The notes: generated from the letters alone by a model not told the origin. A stretch of DNA of 64,000 nt from Halichoerus grypus (GCF_964656455.1 NC_135714.1:56817850-56881849), one strand, 5' to 3'. Positions 23,680 to 35,863 are shown, counted from the stretch's first letter. Program-made: numbers and translations.

Positions 23680-24620
23680 CTCCATTTATATGTATGATAA
23701 CTTTTGTGATATTGCCCCACATGGCTCTGAGATTCTGTTTAGTGTTTTTCAATATCTTTACTCTTCATATTACATGATTTCTACTGATCTATCCTCATTT
23801 TCATTTTATTATTTACCTTCTTTTGTAAATCTCATTTATTTTAAATATTATACTTTTATTCATATAACTTATATTTGGTTCTTCTTTACAGTTACTATTT
23901 CTCTGCTGAGATATCTTATCTTTTCATTCATTATGAGCATATTTTCCTTTACATCATTGAGTTTTAATAGCTCCTTTAAAATCCTTATCTGCTAAGTCCA
24001 ATAAATAGGTCTTTCTCAGTTGGTCTTTGTTGGTATCTTTTTCTTGAGAATTGGGTACATTTTCCTGCTCTTTAGTTGTCAAGTCATTTTGGATTGCAGT
24101 CTGGGCATTATGAATGTTATATTGTAGCAACCCTGGTTTTATTAAAATTCTCAATCTTTTTTTAGTTGGCAATATACTTGGCTTTACTCAAACTGAAAAT
24201 ATAGGCAGTTGCTTAAATTTCAATTTAGTTATTTTATTCCTAACTGGTCCTTGTAAAGTATATCCTGTGTACACATGAAGTTGGCAAAAGAATGTTCACC
24301 TTTCTGAGATTCCCCTCAAACTCTTCAGTAGCTGTTCCTGAATCAAATTGTTTCCTGGTTATTCACATTTGAAAAACTGAAGAATTTCTGTCAGTTTTGC
24401 CATTTTATGCAGTACCAATTTCAGCCTGTTTCTTAGACTAAAAGAAATACAATTTAGCTCACTCTTTTTCATTTCCTCCTTCTAAGGATCTATTGTCTTC
24501 CAGAATCTGCCCAATTTTGTTCATTCCTCAGTGCCTTCAGGTGATTGTTTATTTGTATTTTGCCCAGTGCTTATGGTTACTATGTCTGTGAAGGTTAGAT
24601 CTGGTAGGAGCTTATCAGCC
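23680..24620 (-). repeat. Probable ancient LINE fragment (L1M or HAL1-like)
   Basis: Phrases such as TTCTTGAGAATTGGGTACAT, GTCATTTTGGATTGCAGTCT and GGGCATTATGAATGTTATAT recur in old antisense LINE fragments of mammals. No coding motif is left. The assignment is from memory of repeat wording, and the edges are uncertain. Confidence 0.45.
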
Positions 24621-25383
24621 ATAGCAAATGCAGAACACAGAGTAATTTTTAAAACCATTTTGGGAAACTATTTGGTGGTATTTAAGATGAACAGTTTCAT
24701 ATCCTATGAATCAATAATTTTACTTCCAGTATAATTATATTCCTGTGTTCACCCTAAAACATATATGAATATATTCATAGCAACATTATTTGTAATATTA
24801 AGAAACTGGAAGCTATGCAGATTTGTCAACATTAAAATAGTAAATGTTATATTCAAATGAAAAATACAATTAGAATAAACTGTTACATGCAACATGAATG
24901 AATTTTACAACAGGCTGTTGAGCAAAAGAAGCTAAATACAAAGAATATCTACTAATGATTATATTTATGCTAGATTAAAAAAAAAAAACTAATACATGTT
25001 GGTGCCTGAGTGGCTCAGTTGGTTAAGCATCTGACTCTTGATTTTGGCCATGATCTCAGGGTTGTGAGATTGAGCCCCACATTGGGCTCTGCACTGGGCA
25101 TGGAGCCTGCTTAAGATTCTCTTTCCCTCTCCCTCTGTTAAAACAAAACAAAACAAAACAAAATAATACATAGAGTTTTTCAGGATAATGCTTACCTTTT
25201 GGGATTTAGTGACTAGGGAAGGCATTAGGGTTTTTCTGAGGGTTCCAGAAATATTCTATTTCCTGGACTGAACTCCTTTAATTACCAGCATGTGTTAACT
25301 TTGTAAAAATACTTTGGCTATATATTTGTGATTTGTGTACTCCTCTGTACATATATTTCAATAAAAATTTTAAAGTTGGTTGA
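24620..25383 (+). mobile_element. Ancient L1M ORF2 end and 3' UTR, interrupted
   Basis: It follows the end of an old L1: ATTCATAGCAACATTATTTG (24773 onward), AAGAAACTGGAAGCTATGC, then GTTCCAGAAATATTCTATTT, TTTCAATAAAAATTTTAAA. A SINE is inserted at 24998-25164, and a younger L1 starts at 25384, right at its A-rich end. It predates both. Confidence 0.7.
24998..25164 (+). repeat. Carnivoran SINE, older variant with (AAAAC)n tail
   Basis: Head GTTGGTGCCTGAGTGGCTCA and body words GACTCTTGATTTTGGCC and ATCTCAGGGTTGTGAGATTG mark a subfamily different from most copies here. The tail is AAAAC repeated about four times (25141-25162). The short flanks AATACAT at 24991-24997 and 25165-25171 are a possible TSD. 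Confidence 0.9.
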
Positions 25384-26404
25384 AAACAATCAACAAAACT
25401 AAAAGACAACCTATGGAATGGGAGAAGGTATTTGCAAATGACATTACAGATAAAGGGCTGGTATCCAAGATCTATAAAGAACTTATCAAATTTAACACCT
25501 AAAATACAAATAATCCAGTCAAGAAAGGGCAGAAGACATGAACAGACTCTTCTCCAAAGAAGACCTACAAATGGCCAACAGACACATGAAAAAATGCTCC
25601 ACATCACTTGCCATCAGGGAAATACAAATCGAAACCACAATGAGCTACCACCTTACACCAGTCAGAATTGCTAAAATTAATAAGACATGGAACAACAAAC
25701 GTTGGTGAGGATGTGGAGAAAGGGAACCCTCTTACACTGTTGGTGAGAATGCAAGCTGGTACAGCCACTCTAGAAAACGGTATGGAGGTTCCTCAGGATG
25801 TTAAAAATAGAGCTACCCTATGACCCAGCAATTGCACTACTAGGTATTTACTCCAAAGATACAGATGTAGTGAAAAGAAAGGGCATCTGCACCCCAATGT
25901 TCATAGCAGCAATATCCACAACAACCAAACTGTGGAAGGAGCTGAGATGTCCTTCAACAGATGAGTGGATAAAGATGTGGTTCGTATATACAATGGAATA
26001 TTACTCAGCCATCAGAAAGAATGAATACCATCTACATCGACATGGATGGGACTGGAAGGTATTATGCTAAGTGAATTAAATCAATCAGAGAAACACAATT
26101 ATCATATTGTTTCACTCTTATGTGGAACATAAGGAATAGTGCAGAGGACAATAGGGGAGGGGGGGAATGGAATGGGAAGAAATCAGAGAGGGAGACAAAC
26201 CATATGAAACTTTTGACTCTGGGAAACAAACTGAGGCTTGTATAAAGGAAAGGTGGAGGAGAGGATGGGATAACTGGGTGATGGGAATTAAAGAGGGCTC
26301 ATGATATGAGCACTGGGTGTTATATTCAACTAATGAATCATTCAACGTTATATCAGAAACTAATGATGTATTACTATACCTTGGCTAATTGAATTTAAAT
26401 TAAA
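25384..26404 (+). mobile_element. L1 3' end, 5'-truncated, with TSD
   Basis: It starts in ORF2 at about AACAATCAACAAAACTAAAA and ends with CTAATTGAATTTAAATTAAA, the same type of 3' end as the copy at 20624. The TSD AAAGTTGGTTGA lies at 25372-25383 and 26405-26416, 12 bp and perfect. The ORF2 frame is broken by several indels (for example AAAGGGAACC near 25719). The 3' UTR polypurine block is at about 26145-26210. Confidence 0.93.
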
Positions 26405-26599
26405 AAAGTTGGTTGACTTGGCTTACCTAATGCAGCAAATGTTGATTTTTGTCAGTAGTTCTGAGTCTAACATATTTGGCCATTTTCCACCTATTTTCAG
26501 GAAATTATTCTGAATATGATAGAGGTTTCATGACTTGGGAAATGTTATTCACAAGTAGACTACAAAAGAAAACCAGTAAAGCTTGGTTGTTCCTTATAC

Positions 26600-26960
26600 C
26601 AAAAGAAGTTTTGGATGGGAAAAGAAAAAGGATAAAGTCAAAATTGGAGCCCTAGATTTACTAGAAGAAAACATCAGTGTATATTTTTATAAACTTGAGA
26701 CAGAGAAGGCTTTTCTGTATAGGAGATCAAATCTATAAACTTAAAGAAAACGTGACCATTTGCAGTGTATAAAACATTTAAAACCCCAAAAATAGAAAAA
26801 AGAAACCTTGGACTTCATTAGCATGTCAGGCAAATCTATAATATATTAAGTATAACTGCAGGTGGATAAAAAGATAAATTCAATAATAATGGAATGCTCT
26901 ACAGTTAAAAAGGAATGAGGAGAATCTTCAAGGAGAGAAACTATTTTACCAAATCAGAGT
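26600..26960 (+). mobile_element. Probable old L1 ORF2 fragment
   Basis: TTTACTAGAAGAAAACATCA, GACAGAGAAGGCTTTTCTGT and later AATGGAATGCTCTACAG with AAAAAGGAATGAGG match old L1 ORF2 words in order, but the intervening ORF2 part is missing. Strongly diverged. Confidence 0.5.
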
Positions 26961-28708
26961 TTGCATAAAGTTAATAAAAGTCTCTTGAGGAAAACAAAAT
27001 TATAACTATTTAATGAATATACAGTAGAATGTTGTTTTTATGTGTGTGCCAACTTCTCTCTAGGCTGACCCCCACCCAGAAAGTTTTCTTAGGAAGATTT
27101 CATATTTATTACTTAGGGAAAAAGTGCTAGCACATTCTCTGGTGAGTTGGTGATATTTCAGAGCTGGTTAAATAATGTTTACTTACTGTGGTTGGCGAGT
27201 TTCTCTCCTCAGTGTGATTGGAGAGGGTAATAAATTTTCCTTTAATTACCAATTGTATTCCTCACTTGGGATTAGTCTCAGCTGGGTAATTCCTCCCCAG
27301 TTCTGATCTCTGAAGAACAGTCCAGATGTATGTGACCTGAAATAATCTGGATAGGTATATAACCCTATAGCTTTGAGAATGTAGCTGTTTTCTTGAGACT
27401 CTTCTAGAAATAACAGTGTGAGACTGGCTGAGTATAATATTGGCTAGGAATTATGGAAAATTCCTGTTGATTGTTCTAAATATATTTATAGATTATTATA
27501 AATCATTCCTCTGTCATTGTTAATGTGTGTAAATGATTTATGAATGTTCTGTTTTTGTGTCACTGTATATATTGCTTAGTCCTAGAAGAATAACTAAATC
27601 TGCCTATAAAGTACTGTACAGAATTCAATCTAGTCATATAGAGGCTTTTGGAAATATAATGAAAGAATAAGGAAGAATAGTTTTCCCTAAAAGTCTATAG
27701 CACAGAACATAAAATTCCTTATTTGTTCATACACCTAAGAAAGGTTGTTTTATTCGCAAACTCTAGGATTTCTTTGACCAAGATAGATTTACCATAAGTT
27801 GTCTTTTGAAAGCACTTTTTAAATGTAAATTGTGGTCTCATTATGAACTTTTAATTAACAATGAAATCCTCATTCAATACATGAAAATTAAGTCCATTAA
27901 TGATACTCAAAAACAAAAAACAAAAAAACAAAAGCTTTGTCTCCAAGGTCTTATCTCTTTTTTCTTTAATTTTATCTTTGATCAACTCTTTATTCTGAAA
28001 ATTGGCATTTCAAGGAACCAGATAGCCTGAGTAGATGAAGAAAAACTACTCTTTTTTTGAAAGAAGAATGCCTGCTAATAAATGCAGAAGAGATAATTAG
28101 AAAATTACTGTTTGGCAAATTTTCATCAAACACTTGATTCAGACACGGACTGATCATCAGTGGATGCTGAAACTATTAGGTGAAAGATGAATAGAAAGTA
28201 GATACTTGTTTGTTTCAAGAGTGTCAGCCCCTCAAACTAAGATTATTTACTAACAATATTTCAATAAGCAAAATTTAAAAGATGTACTTCAGAAAAGGGG
28301 AAAATGATTCCAGAATATCTAAATTTCAAGAATGAATTAGAGCCTCTTTTGCCTGTCCCCTTCCACCACCAAAAAGGGAAAAGAAACATGAAAAAAGTAA
28401 ACAGGTGGCAATTCAGAAAAATGCCAACAATTATACTCAATCTGAATTTTACACAGGTTTTGCAGTCTTTCATGAGGCAACTAGTCCATTTGAACTTTAA
28501 ACTGCTATGACAAATATTTTAGTCTTCAAATTGGCAGTATCATAGTTTAAGAATTTATTAAAGGCAGATATTTTCATTTGAAAGTAAAAACTTCAAGTGA
28601 TCTAACTTTATACTTAACCTTTTTAGTTATTTTGATTAATGATCATGTAGTAATAATACAAACACGTTCAATTTTGATTATCTCCTTTTGTTCTTTCAAG
28701 GTCTATTC
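26961..28708. other. Unassigned DNA, about 1.75 kb
   Basis: No recognisable repeat, RNA gene or exon. An A-rich run of CAAAAAAC type lies at 27907-27933. Confidence 0.35.
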
Positions 28709-28727
28709 AAAAGTAATTACTCATTTG

Positions 28728-28883
28728 GAGTGCCTCGGTGGCGCAGTTGGTTAAATATCCTGCTCTTGGTTTAGGCTCAGGTTGTGATCTCAGGGTCATG
28801 AGATCAAGCCCTGAATTGGGAGACTCTCCCTCTCTCTCTCTCTGCCTCTCTCCCCTCTTTCAAATCTTTAAAAAAAAAAAAAA
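28728..28883 (+). repeat. Carnivoran SINE, shortened variant, long A-tail
   Basis: Head GAGTGCCTCGGTGGCGCAGT, with the middle part between ATCAAGCCCTGAATTGGGAG and the CT tract shortened. The A-tail is about 18 As. The TSD is AAAAGTAATTACTCATTTG at 28709-28727 and 28884-28902; the 15 bases from GTAATT onward are unambiguous. The head GTGGCGCAG differs from the GTGGCTCAG of most copies. Confidence 0.93.
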
Positions 28884-29046
28884 AAAAGTAATTACTCATT
28901 TGAGGTAGAGTAAGGAAAACAATGACAACAATCTCTAGTTGTCTTTAGGGAATTTGAAGAGGGAAAATTCTGAGAAGTGGCTGGGACAGTTAAAGGAGTA
29001 GTACATTTACCACATTTACCACACAGCCTTGAGAGTAGAGTGGAAG

Positions 29047-29415
29047 ATACGGAGAGCCCTAGGGACTGAATGTTTGTGTCCCTCCAAAATTTGCATTTTA
29101 AACCCAAATTTCCATTGTGATTGTATCTGGAGGGGGGTGGACTTTGGGAGTAATTAGGTGTGGAAGGTATAGCTGCCATGATGGGATTAGTGCTTTTATC
29201 AGAAGAGACTGAAGGAACTTGCTTCTTCTCTGTCCTCTCCACCCTGTGAGGGAACAATGAGAAGACAGCCATCTGAAAACTGGGAAGAGGTCTTTCACCA
29301 AGAGCCTGACCATACTGGCACCCTGATATTGGACTTCCCAGCCTCATAACTGTGACACATTTGCTGTTTTAAGCCACCCCGTCTATGTTAATTTGTTCTA
29401 GCGGCCAAACTAAGA
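29047..29415 (+). mobile_element. MaLR LTR (MLT1/MST type), plus strand
   Basis: The word order is that of an ERVL-MaLR LTR: GGACTGAATGTTTGTGTCCC, TGTGATTGTATCTGGAGG, AGTAATTAGGTGTGG, GGGATTAGTGCTTTTATC, CTCCACCCTGTGAGG, ACCATACTGGCACCCTGAT, TTGGACTTCCCAGCCTC, then TTAAGCCACCCCGTCTATG. It looks like a solo LTR, since no internal region is seen. It accounts for the 151-codon minus-strand open frame overlapping it (28892-29347). Confidence 0.88.
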
Positions 29416-29419
29416 GGGA

Positions 29420-29838
29420 GAATAGGAAGAGTGTATCAGATGAGCAAAAGTACAGAGCAGGGTGAAACTGAGAGGGAGTTGATGGCTCAGGCTCTTGTGG
29501 TTCCGGAGGTAAACAAGAGGTGTAAGATACTCTAAGATCAGCACTGGGGGTCTTGGAGGAGAGAACAGAATGACCCATTCCTGTGGTTTGGTATCTTCAG
29601 TTGGTAGAAAGGTGATTTATGGGACAGTCAATTCCTGTGAAGAGTAGCATTCTTGGTCAGCAACACTATTTCTAGATCTCTAGATCTCTTTTCTCCCATA
29701 AAATGTCCTGTTGCTTTTAATCTCCTCCCATTTACCTATACCAACCTTCATTAAAAAAATGTTAGGCAATCAGGGAAATCCTATTGCTTTTTTTTGTAAA
29801 GCAATTCAAATAAAGCTTATTAAAAAAACATGCTTTTT
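29420..29838. other. Unassigned DNA
   Basis: No repeat or gene was recognised. TCTAGATC occurs twice in a row near 29672-29690. Confidence 0.35.
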
Positions 29839-30029
29839 TTTTTTTTTAAGATTTTATTTATTTGACAGAGACATAGCGAGAGAGGGAACACAACCAGGGG
29901 GAGTGGGAGAAGGAGAAGCATGCTTCCTGCCGAGCAGGGAGCCCGATGTGGGGCTCGATCCCAGGACCCTGGGACCATGACCTGAGCCGAAGGCAGACGC
30001 TTAACGACTGAGCTACCCAGGCGTCCCCC
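29839..30029 (-). repeat. Carnivoran SINE, minus strand
   Basis: A T run of about 14 (29834-29847) leads into AAGATTTTATTTATTTGACA, and the antisense head GAGCTACCCAGGCGTCCC ends near 30027. The flanks AAAAACATGCTTTT and AAAAACACACTTTT look like a slightly diverged TSD. The body is close to the most common variant in this window. Confidence 0.92.
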
Positions 30030-30703
30030 AAAAACACACTTTTACATTCAAGTTTTAATATATTTTTTGCCTCTTTTTAAAATTGAGGTATAATTGACAT
30101 AACTTGTAAATATGTTGATTTGAGACATTGATATACTACAATATTATTACTACTATAGTATTAGCTAACATCTTCACATTACGTAATTATCAGTTCTTTC
30201 TTATGGTGAGAACATTTAAGATCTAGTTTCTCAGCAACTTTGATATTTATAATACAGTATTGTTAACTATAATCATAAAGCTGTGTTTAGTTCTCCAAAA
30301 CTTAATCCCCTTATAACTGTAAATTTGTGTCCTTTGACTAATACTCCCCATTTCCCCCACCCCTCAGTCCCTGGTAACTACCATCATACTCTGTTTATAG
30401 GAGTTCAGCTGTTTTAGATTCCTCATATAAATGATATCATACAGTATGTTTTTCTTTATCTGACTTAACTCAGCATAATGCCCTCAAAGTCCATCCATGC
30501 CACAGGATTTCTTTCTTATGTCTGGAAAACATTCTATGGAGTGTACATGTATATATGTACATTGTATATATATGTATATATGCATACATACCATATCTTT
30601 AGCCATTCATAGGTTGACAGACATACAGGTTGTTTCCATATCTTGGCTGTTGTGAATAATGCTATAATGAATATGGGAGTGCATATTATCTTTTTGATAC
30701 CTT

Positions 30704-30889
30704 CTTTTTTTTTTTTTTTTTGTAAGATTTATTTATTTATTTATTTGACAGAGATTGAGAGCTCACAAGCAAGGGGAGTGGGAGAGGGAGAAACAGGCTC
30801 CCTGCTTAGCAGGGGCTGGATCCCAGGATCCTGGGATCTTGACCTGAGCTGAAACAGATGCTTAACTGACTGAGCTACCCAGGCACCCC
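30704..30889 (-). repeat. Carnivoran SINE in old L1
   Basis: An antisense A-tail with 17 Ts precedes the ATTTATTTATTTATTTATTT words. The body contains a shortened GGGGCTGGATCCCAGGATCC, lacking the usual GAGCCCGATGCGGGG part. TSD TGATACCTT lies at 30695-30703 and 30890-30898. Confidence 0.93.
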
Positions 30890-31240
30890 TGATACCTTGT
30901 TTTCTTTTCCTTTGGATATATACACCCAAAAGTGGGATTGCCGGATATGGTAGTTCTACCTTTAACTTTTTTAAGAATTTCTATACTGTTTTTCATAGTG
31001 GCTGCACCAATTTACGTTCCCACCAACAGTGCACATGGAGTCCCTTTTCTCCTCATCCTAACCAATGCTTATCTCTTATTTTTTTGATGATAACCATTCT
31101 ACAAAGTATGAGGTTGACATCTTATTGTGGATTTGATTTGCATTTTCCCTCATGATTAGTGATGTTGAGCATATTTTCATGTACCTGTTGACCATCTGTA
31201 TATTTTCTTTGCAAAAATGTTTATTAAATAGTTCCTCTGC

Positions 31241-31433
31241 TCCCCCCCCCCCCTTTTTGTGAGACACAGAGCACAAGCTGGGGTTGGGGAGGGGCAGAGG
31301 GAGAGAATCTTAAACAGGCTCCATGTCTAGTCTGGAGGCCAATATGGGCTCTCAGTCTCACAACCCTAAGATATCATGACCTGAGCCAAAATCAAGAGTT
31401 GGACATTTAACTGACTAAGCCACCCAGGCACCC
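31241..31433 (-). repeat. Carnivoran SINE with a C run in place of its tail
   Basis: Body words AGACACAGAGCACAAGCTGG, ACAACCCTAAGATATCATG and AATCAAGAGTTGGACATTTA identify an older SINE variant. Where the antisense A-tail (T run and AAAGATTTTATTT) is expected, there is instead a run of 12 Cs at 31242-31253 followed by only five Ts. Possible TSD: TTCCTCTGC before and CTCCTCTGC after. Confidence 0.85.
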
Positions 31434-33194
31434 CTCCTCTGCCCATTTTTTTATTGGATGATTTGTTTTTGTTTTCGACTTGTATGAATTTTTCTATATT
31501 TTGGATAGTATCCCTTATCAGATACGTGATTTGCAAATATTTTCTCCCATTTCACAGGTAACCTTGTTTTCTTGATTGTTGGTTTTGCTGTGCAGAGGCT
31601 TTTTAGTTTGTTGTTGTCTATTGTGTTGATTTTAGCTTTTGTTGCTTGTACTTTTGGTGTCCTATTCAAAAAATCATTGCCAAGACCAGTGTCAAGGAGT
31701 TTTTTCCTGTTTCCTTCTAGGAGTTTTATGGTTTTCAGTCTTATGTTTAAGTCTTTAACCCATTTCAAGTTAATTTTTGTGATTAGTGTGAGATTGGGGT
31801 CAAATTTCATTTTTCTGCATGTGATTACCCAGTTTCCCTGACACCATTTATTGAAGAGAGCATCTTTTCCCCATTGAGTATTGTTGACTTCCTTGTCAAA
31901 TAATAGTTGACCATATATGTGAGGTGTTTATTTCTGGGCTCTCCATTTTGTTCTGTTGGTCTGTTTATCTCTTTTTATGCTAGTACCATTGCTGTTTTGA
32001 TTACTATAGTTTTGAAGTATGGTTTTACATCCGGAAGTGTAATGCCTCTAGCTTTTTCCTTTCTCATGATTGTTTTGGCTGTTCGAGGTCTTCTGTGGTG
32101 TCTTAGCTATTTCTGTGAAGGATGCCATTGTAATTTTGATAGGGATTGCATGGATCTGTAGCTTGTTTTGGATTATATGGACATTCTAACAATATTAATT
32201 TTTTCATTCCATGAAAAATCTATCTATCTATTTGTGTCATCTTTAATTAATTTCATCAATGTTTTGTAGTTTTTATTGTAGAGCTCTTTTACTTTCTTAA
32301 ATTTATTCCTAAGTATTTTACTATTTTTGATGCTATTGTGAATAGGATTCCTTTCTCCTTCCTTTATTTATTTAGATAATCATTGTCAGTGAATAGAAAT
32401 GCATGATTTTTGTACCTTGATTTTATAATATATTGCCATTGCAGTTAGGTATTTTCTGTATTTTCATAGATAGAACTGTTGGAGATGCTTCCTCAAGGTC
32501 CATTTTATACACTACATTTTTGATGAGCAATAACGTACAAAGAAAATATAATTCCCTTGATTAAATTTCTTGCATGAGGTCCTATCCAACCATTTGTTGG
32601 TTTAACTCCATTCCCTTTCTCAAGTACTGGGACTAAATAAAATGAGTGATAGTGAAGATAAGGGACTATCTTAAACTTTCTAATTAGGATATTTTGTCTG
32701 CTGATTTTTATTTTCATTTTTATTACAAGTTTTTATTCAAATTCCAGTTAGTTAACATATAGTGTTAGTCCACCTCCCCTCCAGCAACCCTCTATAGTAA
32801 GAGTCTGTTTTCTGGCTTGCTTCTCTTTTCCCCCTACTCTATGTACATCTGTTTCATTTCTTAAGTTCCACATATGAGTGAAATCATATAGTATTTGTCT
32901 TTCTCTGACTTATTTCACTTAGCATAATACACTCTAGCTTCATCCACATCATTGCAAACGGCAGGATTTCATTCTTTCTGATGGCTGAATAATAGTCCGT
33001 TGTGTGTATATATACATATATATACCACCTTTTTTTTATCCATTCATCAGTTGATGGACATTTGGGCTCTTTCCATAATTTGGCTATTGAAAATGATCCT
33101 ATAACCATCAGGGTGCATGTATCCCTTTGAATCAGTATTTTTGTATCCTTTGCATAAATACGTAGTAGTGAAATTGCTGGGTCATAGTGTAGTT

Positions 33195-33257
33195 ATGTGT
33201 GTGTGTGTGTGTGTATATACATACACATACATACATATATATGTATTTATATTTATA
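33195..33257. repeat. Compound TG/TA/CATA microsatellite next to a SINE tail
   Basis: (TG)10 at 33195-33214 is followed by TATATACATACACATACATA and TATATATGTATTTATATTTA. It lies between the host L1 and the antisense A-tail of the SINE at 33258. Confidence 0.9.
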
Positions 33258-33430
33258 TTTTAAGATTTTGTTCATTTATTTGACAGAGCACAAACAGGGG
33301 GAGCAGCAGAGGGAGAGGAAGCAGACTCTCTGCTGAGCAGGAAGCCTGATGCGGGGCTTGATCCCAGGACCCTGGGATCATGACCCGATCTGAAGGCAGG
33401 TGCCCAACTGACTCAACCACCAAGTGCCCC
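33258..33430 (-). repeat. Carnivoran SINE in L1
   Basis: Antisense tail TTTTAAGATTTTGTTCATTT, GA-rich block, then TGATGCGGGGCTTGATCCCA, and a degraded antisense head ACTCAACCACCAAGTGCCCC. The L1 words GGGTCATAG to the left of the microsatellite and GGGTCATG at the right edge look like remains of the TSD. Confidence 0.88.
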
Positions 33431-34870
33431 AGGGTCATGCTATTTTTAACTTTTTGAGGAACCTCAAAATATAGAATGACTGCAACAGTCTGCATTCCCA
33501 CCAACAGTGTAAGAGGGTTCCCTTTTTTCTACGTACTGGCCAAAATCTGTTGTTTCCTGTATTGTTAATTTTAGCCATTTTTGACAGGTGTGAGGTGATA
33601 TCTCATTGTAGTTTTGATTTGTATTTCCCTGATGATGAGTGATGTTGAGCACTTTTTCATGTGTCTGTTGGCCATCTGTCTGTCTTCTTTGGAAAAAATG
33701 TCTGTTAATGTCTTCTGCCCATTTCTTGACTGGATTATTTGTTCTGGGTGTTGAGTTTGATAAGTTCTTTATAGATTTTGGACACTAGCCCTTTATCAGA
33801 TATGTCATTTGCAAATATCTTCTCCCATTCTGTAGGTTGCCTTTAAGTTGTAGATTGTTTCCTTTGCTGTGCAGAATCTTTTTATTTTGATGAAGTCCCA
33901 ATAGCTCATTTTTGCTTTTGTTTCCCTTGCCTCTGGAGATGTACCTAGTAAGAAATTGCTACAGCCATGTCAAAGAGGTTGCTTCCTGTTTTCTTCTGTC
34001 TCATATTTAGGTCTTTCATTCATTTTGAATTTATTTTTGTGTATGGTGTAAGACAGTGGTCCAGTTTCATTTTTCTGCCTGTGGCTGTCCAGCTTTCCCA
34101 CCACCATTTGTTGAAGAGATTGTCTTTTCCATTGGATATTCTTTCTTGCTTTGTCAAAGATTAGTTGACCATAGAGTTGAGGGTCCATTTCTGGGCTCTC
34201 TATTCTGTTCCATTGATCTATGTGTCTGTTTTTGTGCCAGTACCACACTGTCTTGGTGACTACAGCTTTGTAATAGAGCTTGAAGTCTGAGATTGTGGTG
34301 CCTCCTGCTTTGCTTTTCTTTTTCAACATTACTTTGGGTATTCAGGGTCTTTTCTGGTTCTACACAAACTTTAGGATTGTTCTAGTTCTTGGAAAAATGC
34401 TGGTGTTATTTTGATTGGGATTGCTTTGGATGTGTAGATTGCTTTGGGCAATATAGTCATTTTAACAATTTTTTTTTCTTCCAATTCATGAGCATGGGTT
34501 GTTTTTCCATTTTTTTGTGTCCTCTTCAATTTCTTTCATAAGTGTTCTATAGTTTTCAGTGTACAGATCTTTACCTCTTTGGTTAGGTTTATTTGTAGAT
34601 ATCTTACGGGTTTTGGTGCAATTGTAAATGGGATTGATTCCTTGATTTTTCTTTCATCTTCATTATTGGTGTATAGAAATGCAACAGATTTCTATATGTT
34701 GATTTTGTATACTGTGACTTTGCTGAATTCATGTATAAGTTCTAGCAATTTCTGGGTGGAGTCTTTCATGTTTTCTACATAGAGTATCAAATTGTCTACA
34801 TACAGTGAAGGTTTGACTTCTTCCTTGCCAATTTGGATGCCTTTTTTCTCTGATTTTAGAATTCATTTTG

Positions 34871-35863
34871 AAACAACTGTCTTTTTGGTAATTCTGTCTT
34901 TTTTGAGTAAATTCTGAATTTTTCAGATTTTCCTACTTCTTTCCACAAGATGTCAATACCTTTATATGATATCATGGCAATGACAAAGATTTCTCAGATT
35001 TAAGGTCATGTGATTTATCCGTGTCTGCTCTTAGATTGGAGAATATTCTATACAAATAACCATTTTGTTTTGATTATAGCAGGAGATTTGGCATATCCTT
35101 AAGTATTGTACTTCTCTTTCCACAGAAGGAGTCATTTTGGATTCTATTGCCATGATCATAAAATTTCATATTAACAGAAAATGAGGGGAAGAATCTATTT
35201 CACAAGCTTTAAATAAGAAAAAGAACTCCCTAAATTTTACTATGAATTTTCTGCATGATTACTTGGCTAACAAAAGGTTTCACCCATAAATGTGTTGTTT
35301 ATATTTTGTTCATGTTTCAGTTTAATTTTGATCTCTATTTGAAAGCATTTGAAAGCATTCAATTCATTCAAGTTAGCATGTGAAAATTTTCTGGCAATCT
35401 GCAAAAAGGCTGGTTATAATAAAAGGCACTCTGAACATGTGGGTTCTTTGCCTGTGGAGCTATCAACGTCATAACTAATTACTAATATCTTTGAATCACA
35501 TTTGTGAACTTTCCTCTGTTAGAATTTTGGCTATGGGCCTAAATTAAAAACAGATTTGTCTTCCTCATTTCTCCTGCCTGGATTACTTACAATATGATTC
35601 ACTCATTAATTGTTCTTTTTATCCTTGACTTGTCTAGGTAAAACGCAGTCCCTGAAGCAAAAACAGCCAGTAATTATAGGCCAAACATTGGAATCAGTGA
35701 CTTGTTCCCATAGACTTGGCAAAGGCCCAGACAAGACTCTTCAAGGCACTGTATTGTTATCTCTGTACCTAATCTGCCTTGATTATCATGCATTATCCCT
35801 CCACTTAACAGAATAGGGTTCTTTGTGGAAAGATTAGCTGGCATGTCTCAAAGCTATTTCTCT
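34871..35863. other. Unassigned DNA, about 1 kb
   Basis: No gene or repeat family was recognised. A small tandem of GAAAGCATTT occurs at 35341-35360. Confidence 0.35.

Larger units (their letters stand above)
30065..32440 (-). mobile_element. Old L1 3' UTR and ORF2, minus strand, with two SINEs
   Basis: Starting at 30080 with AATTGAGGTATAATTGACAT (antisense 3' end), it runs through antisense 3' UTR and ORF2 for about 2.0 kb of L1. The later part reads TTTGCTGTGCAGAGGC, CATTTATTGAAGAGAGCATC and TTTATGCTAGTACCATTGC. A 119-codon minus-strand frame at 31451-31810 is ORF2 protein downstream of the RT. SINEs at 30704-30889 and 31241-31433 interrupt it. The 5' end, ORF1 and endonuclease are missing. 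Confidence 0.87.
32712..34870 (-). mobile_element. Carnivoran L1 ORF2 and 3' UTR, minus strand, 2.1 kb
   Basis: Starts with antisense 3' UTR (AAATTCCAGTTAGTTAACAT, then TCTGTTTTCTGGCTTGC) and continues through antisense ORF2 to TTGCCAATTTGGATGCC at about 34838. A 119-codon minus-strand frame at 33970-34329 holds ORF2 residues such as [19 protein letters not shown]. It stops before the reverse transcriptase catalytic motif. A SINE with a neighbouring microsatellite interrupts it at about 33195-33430. It is closer to the young L1 wording than its neighbour at 30065. Confidence 0.9.

Noticed and set aside
28892..29347. 151-codon minus-strand open frame as a gene
   Set aside because: It lies antisense over a MaLR LTR and adjacent non-coding DNA and has no recognisable domain.
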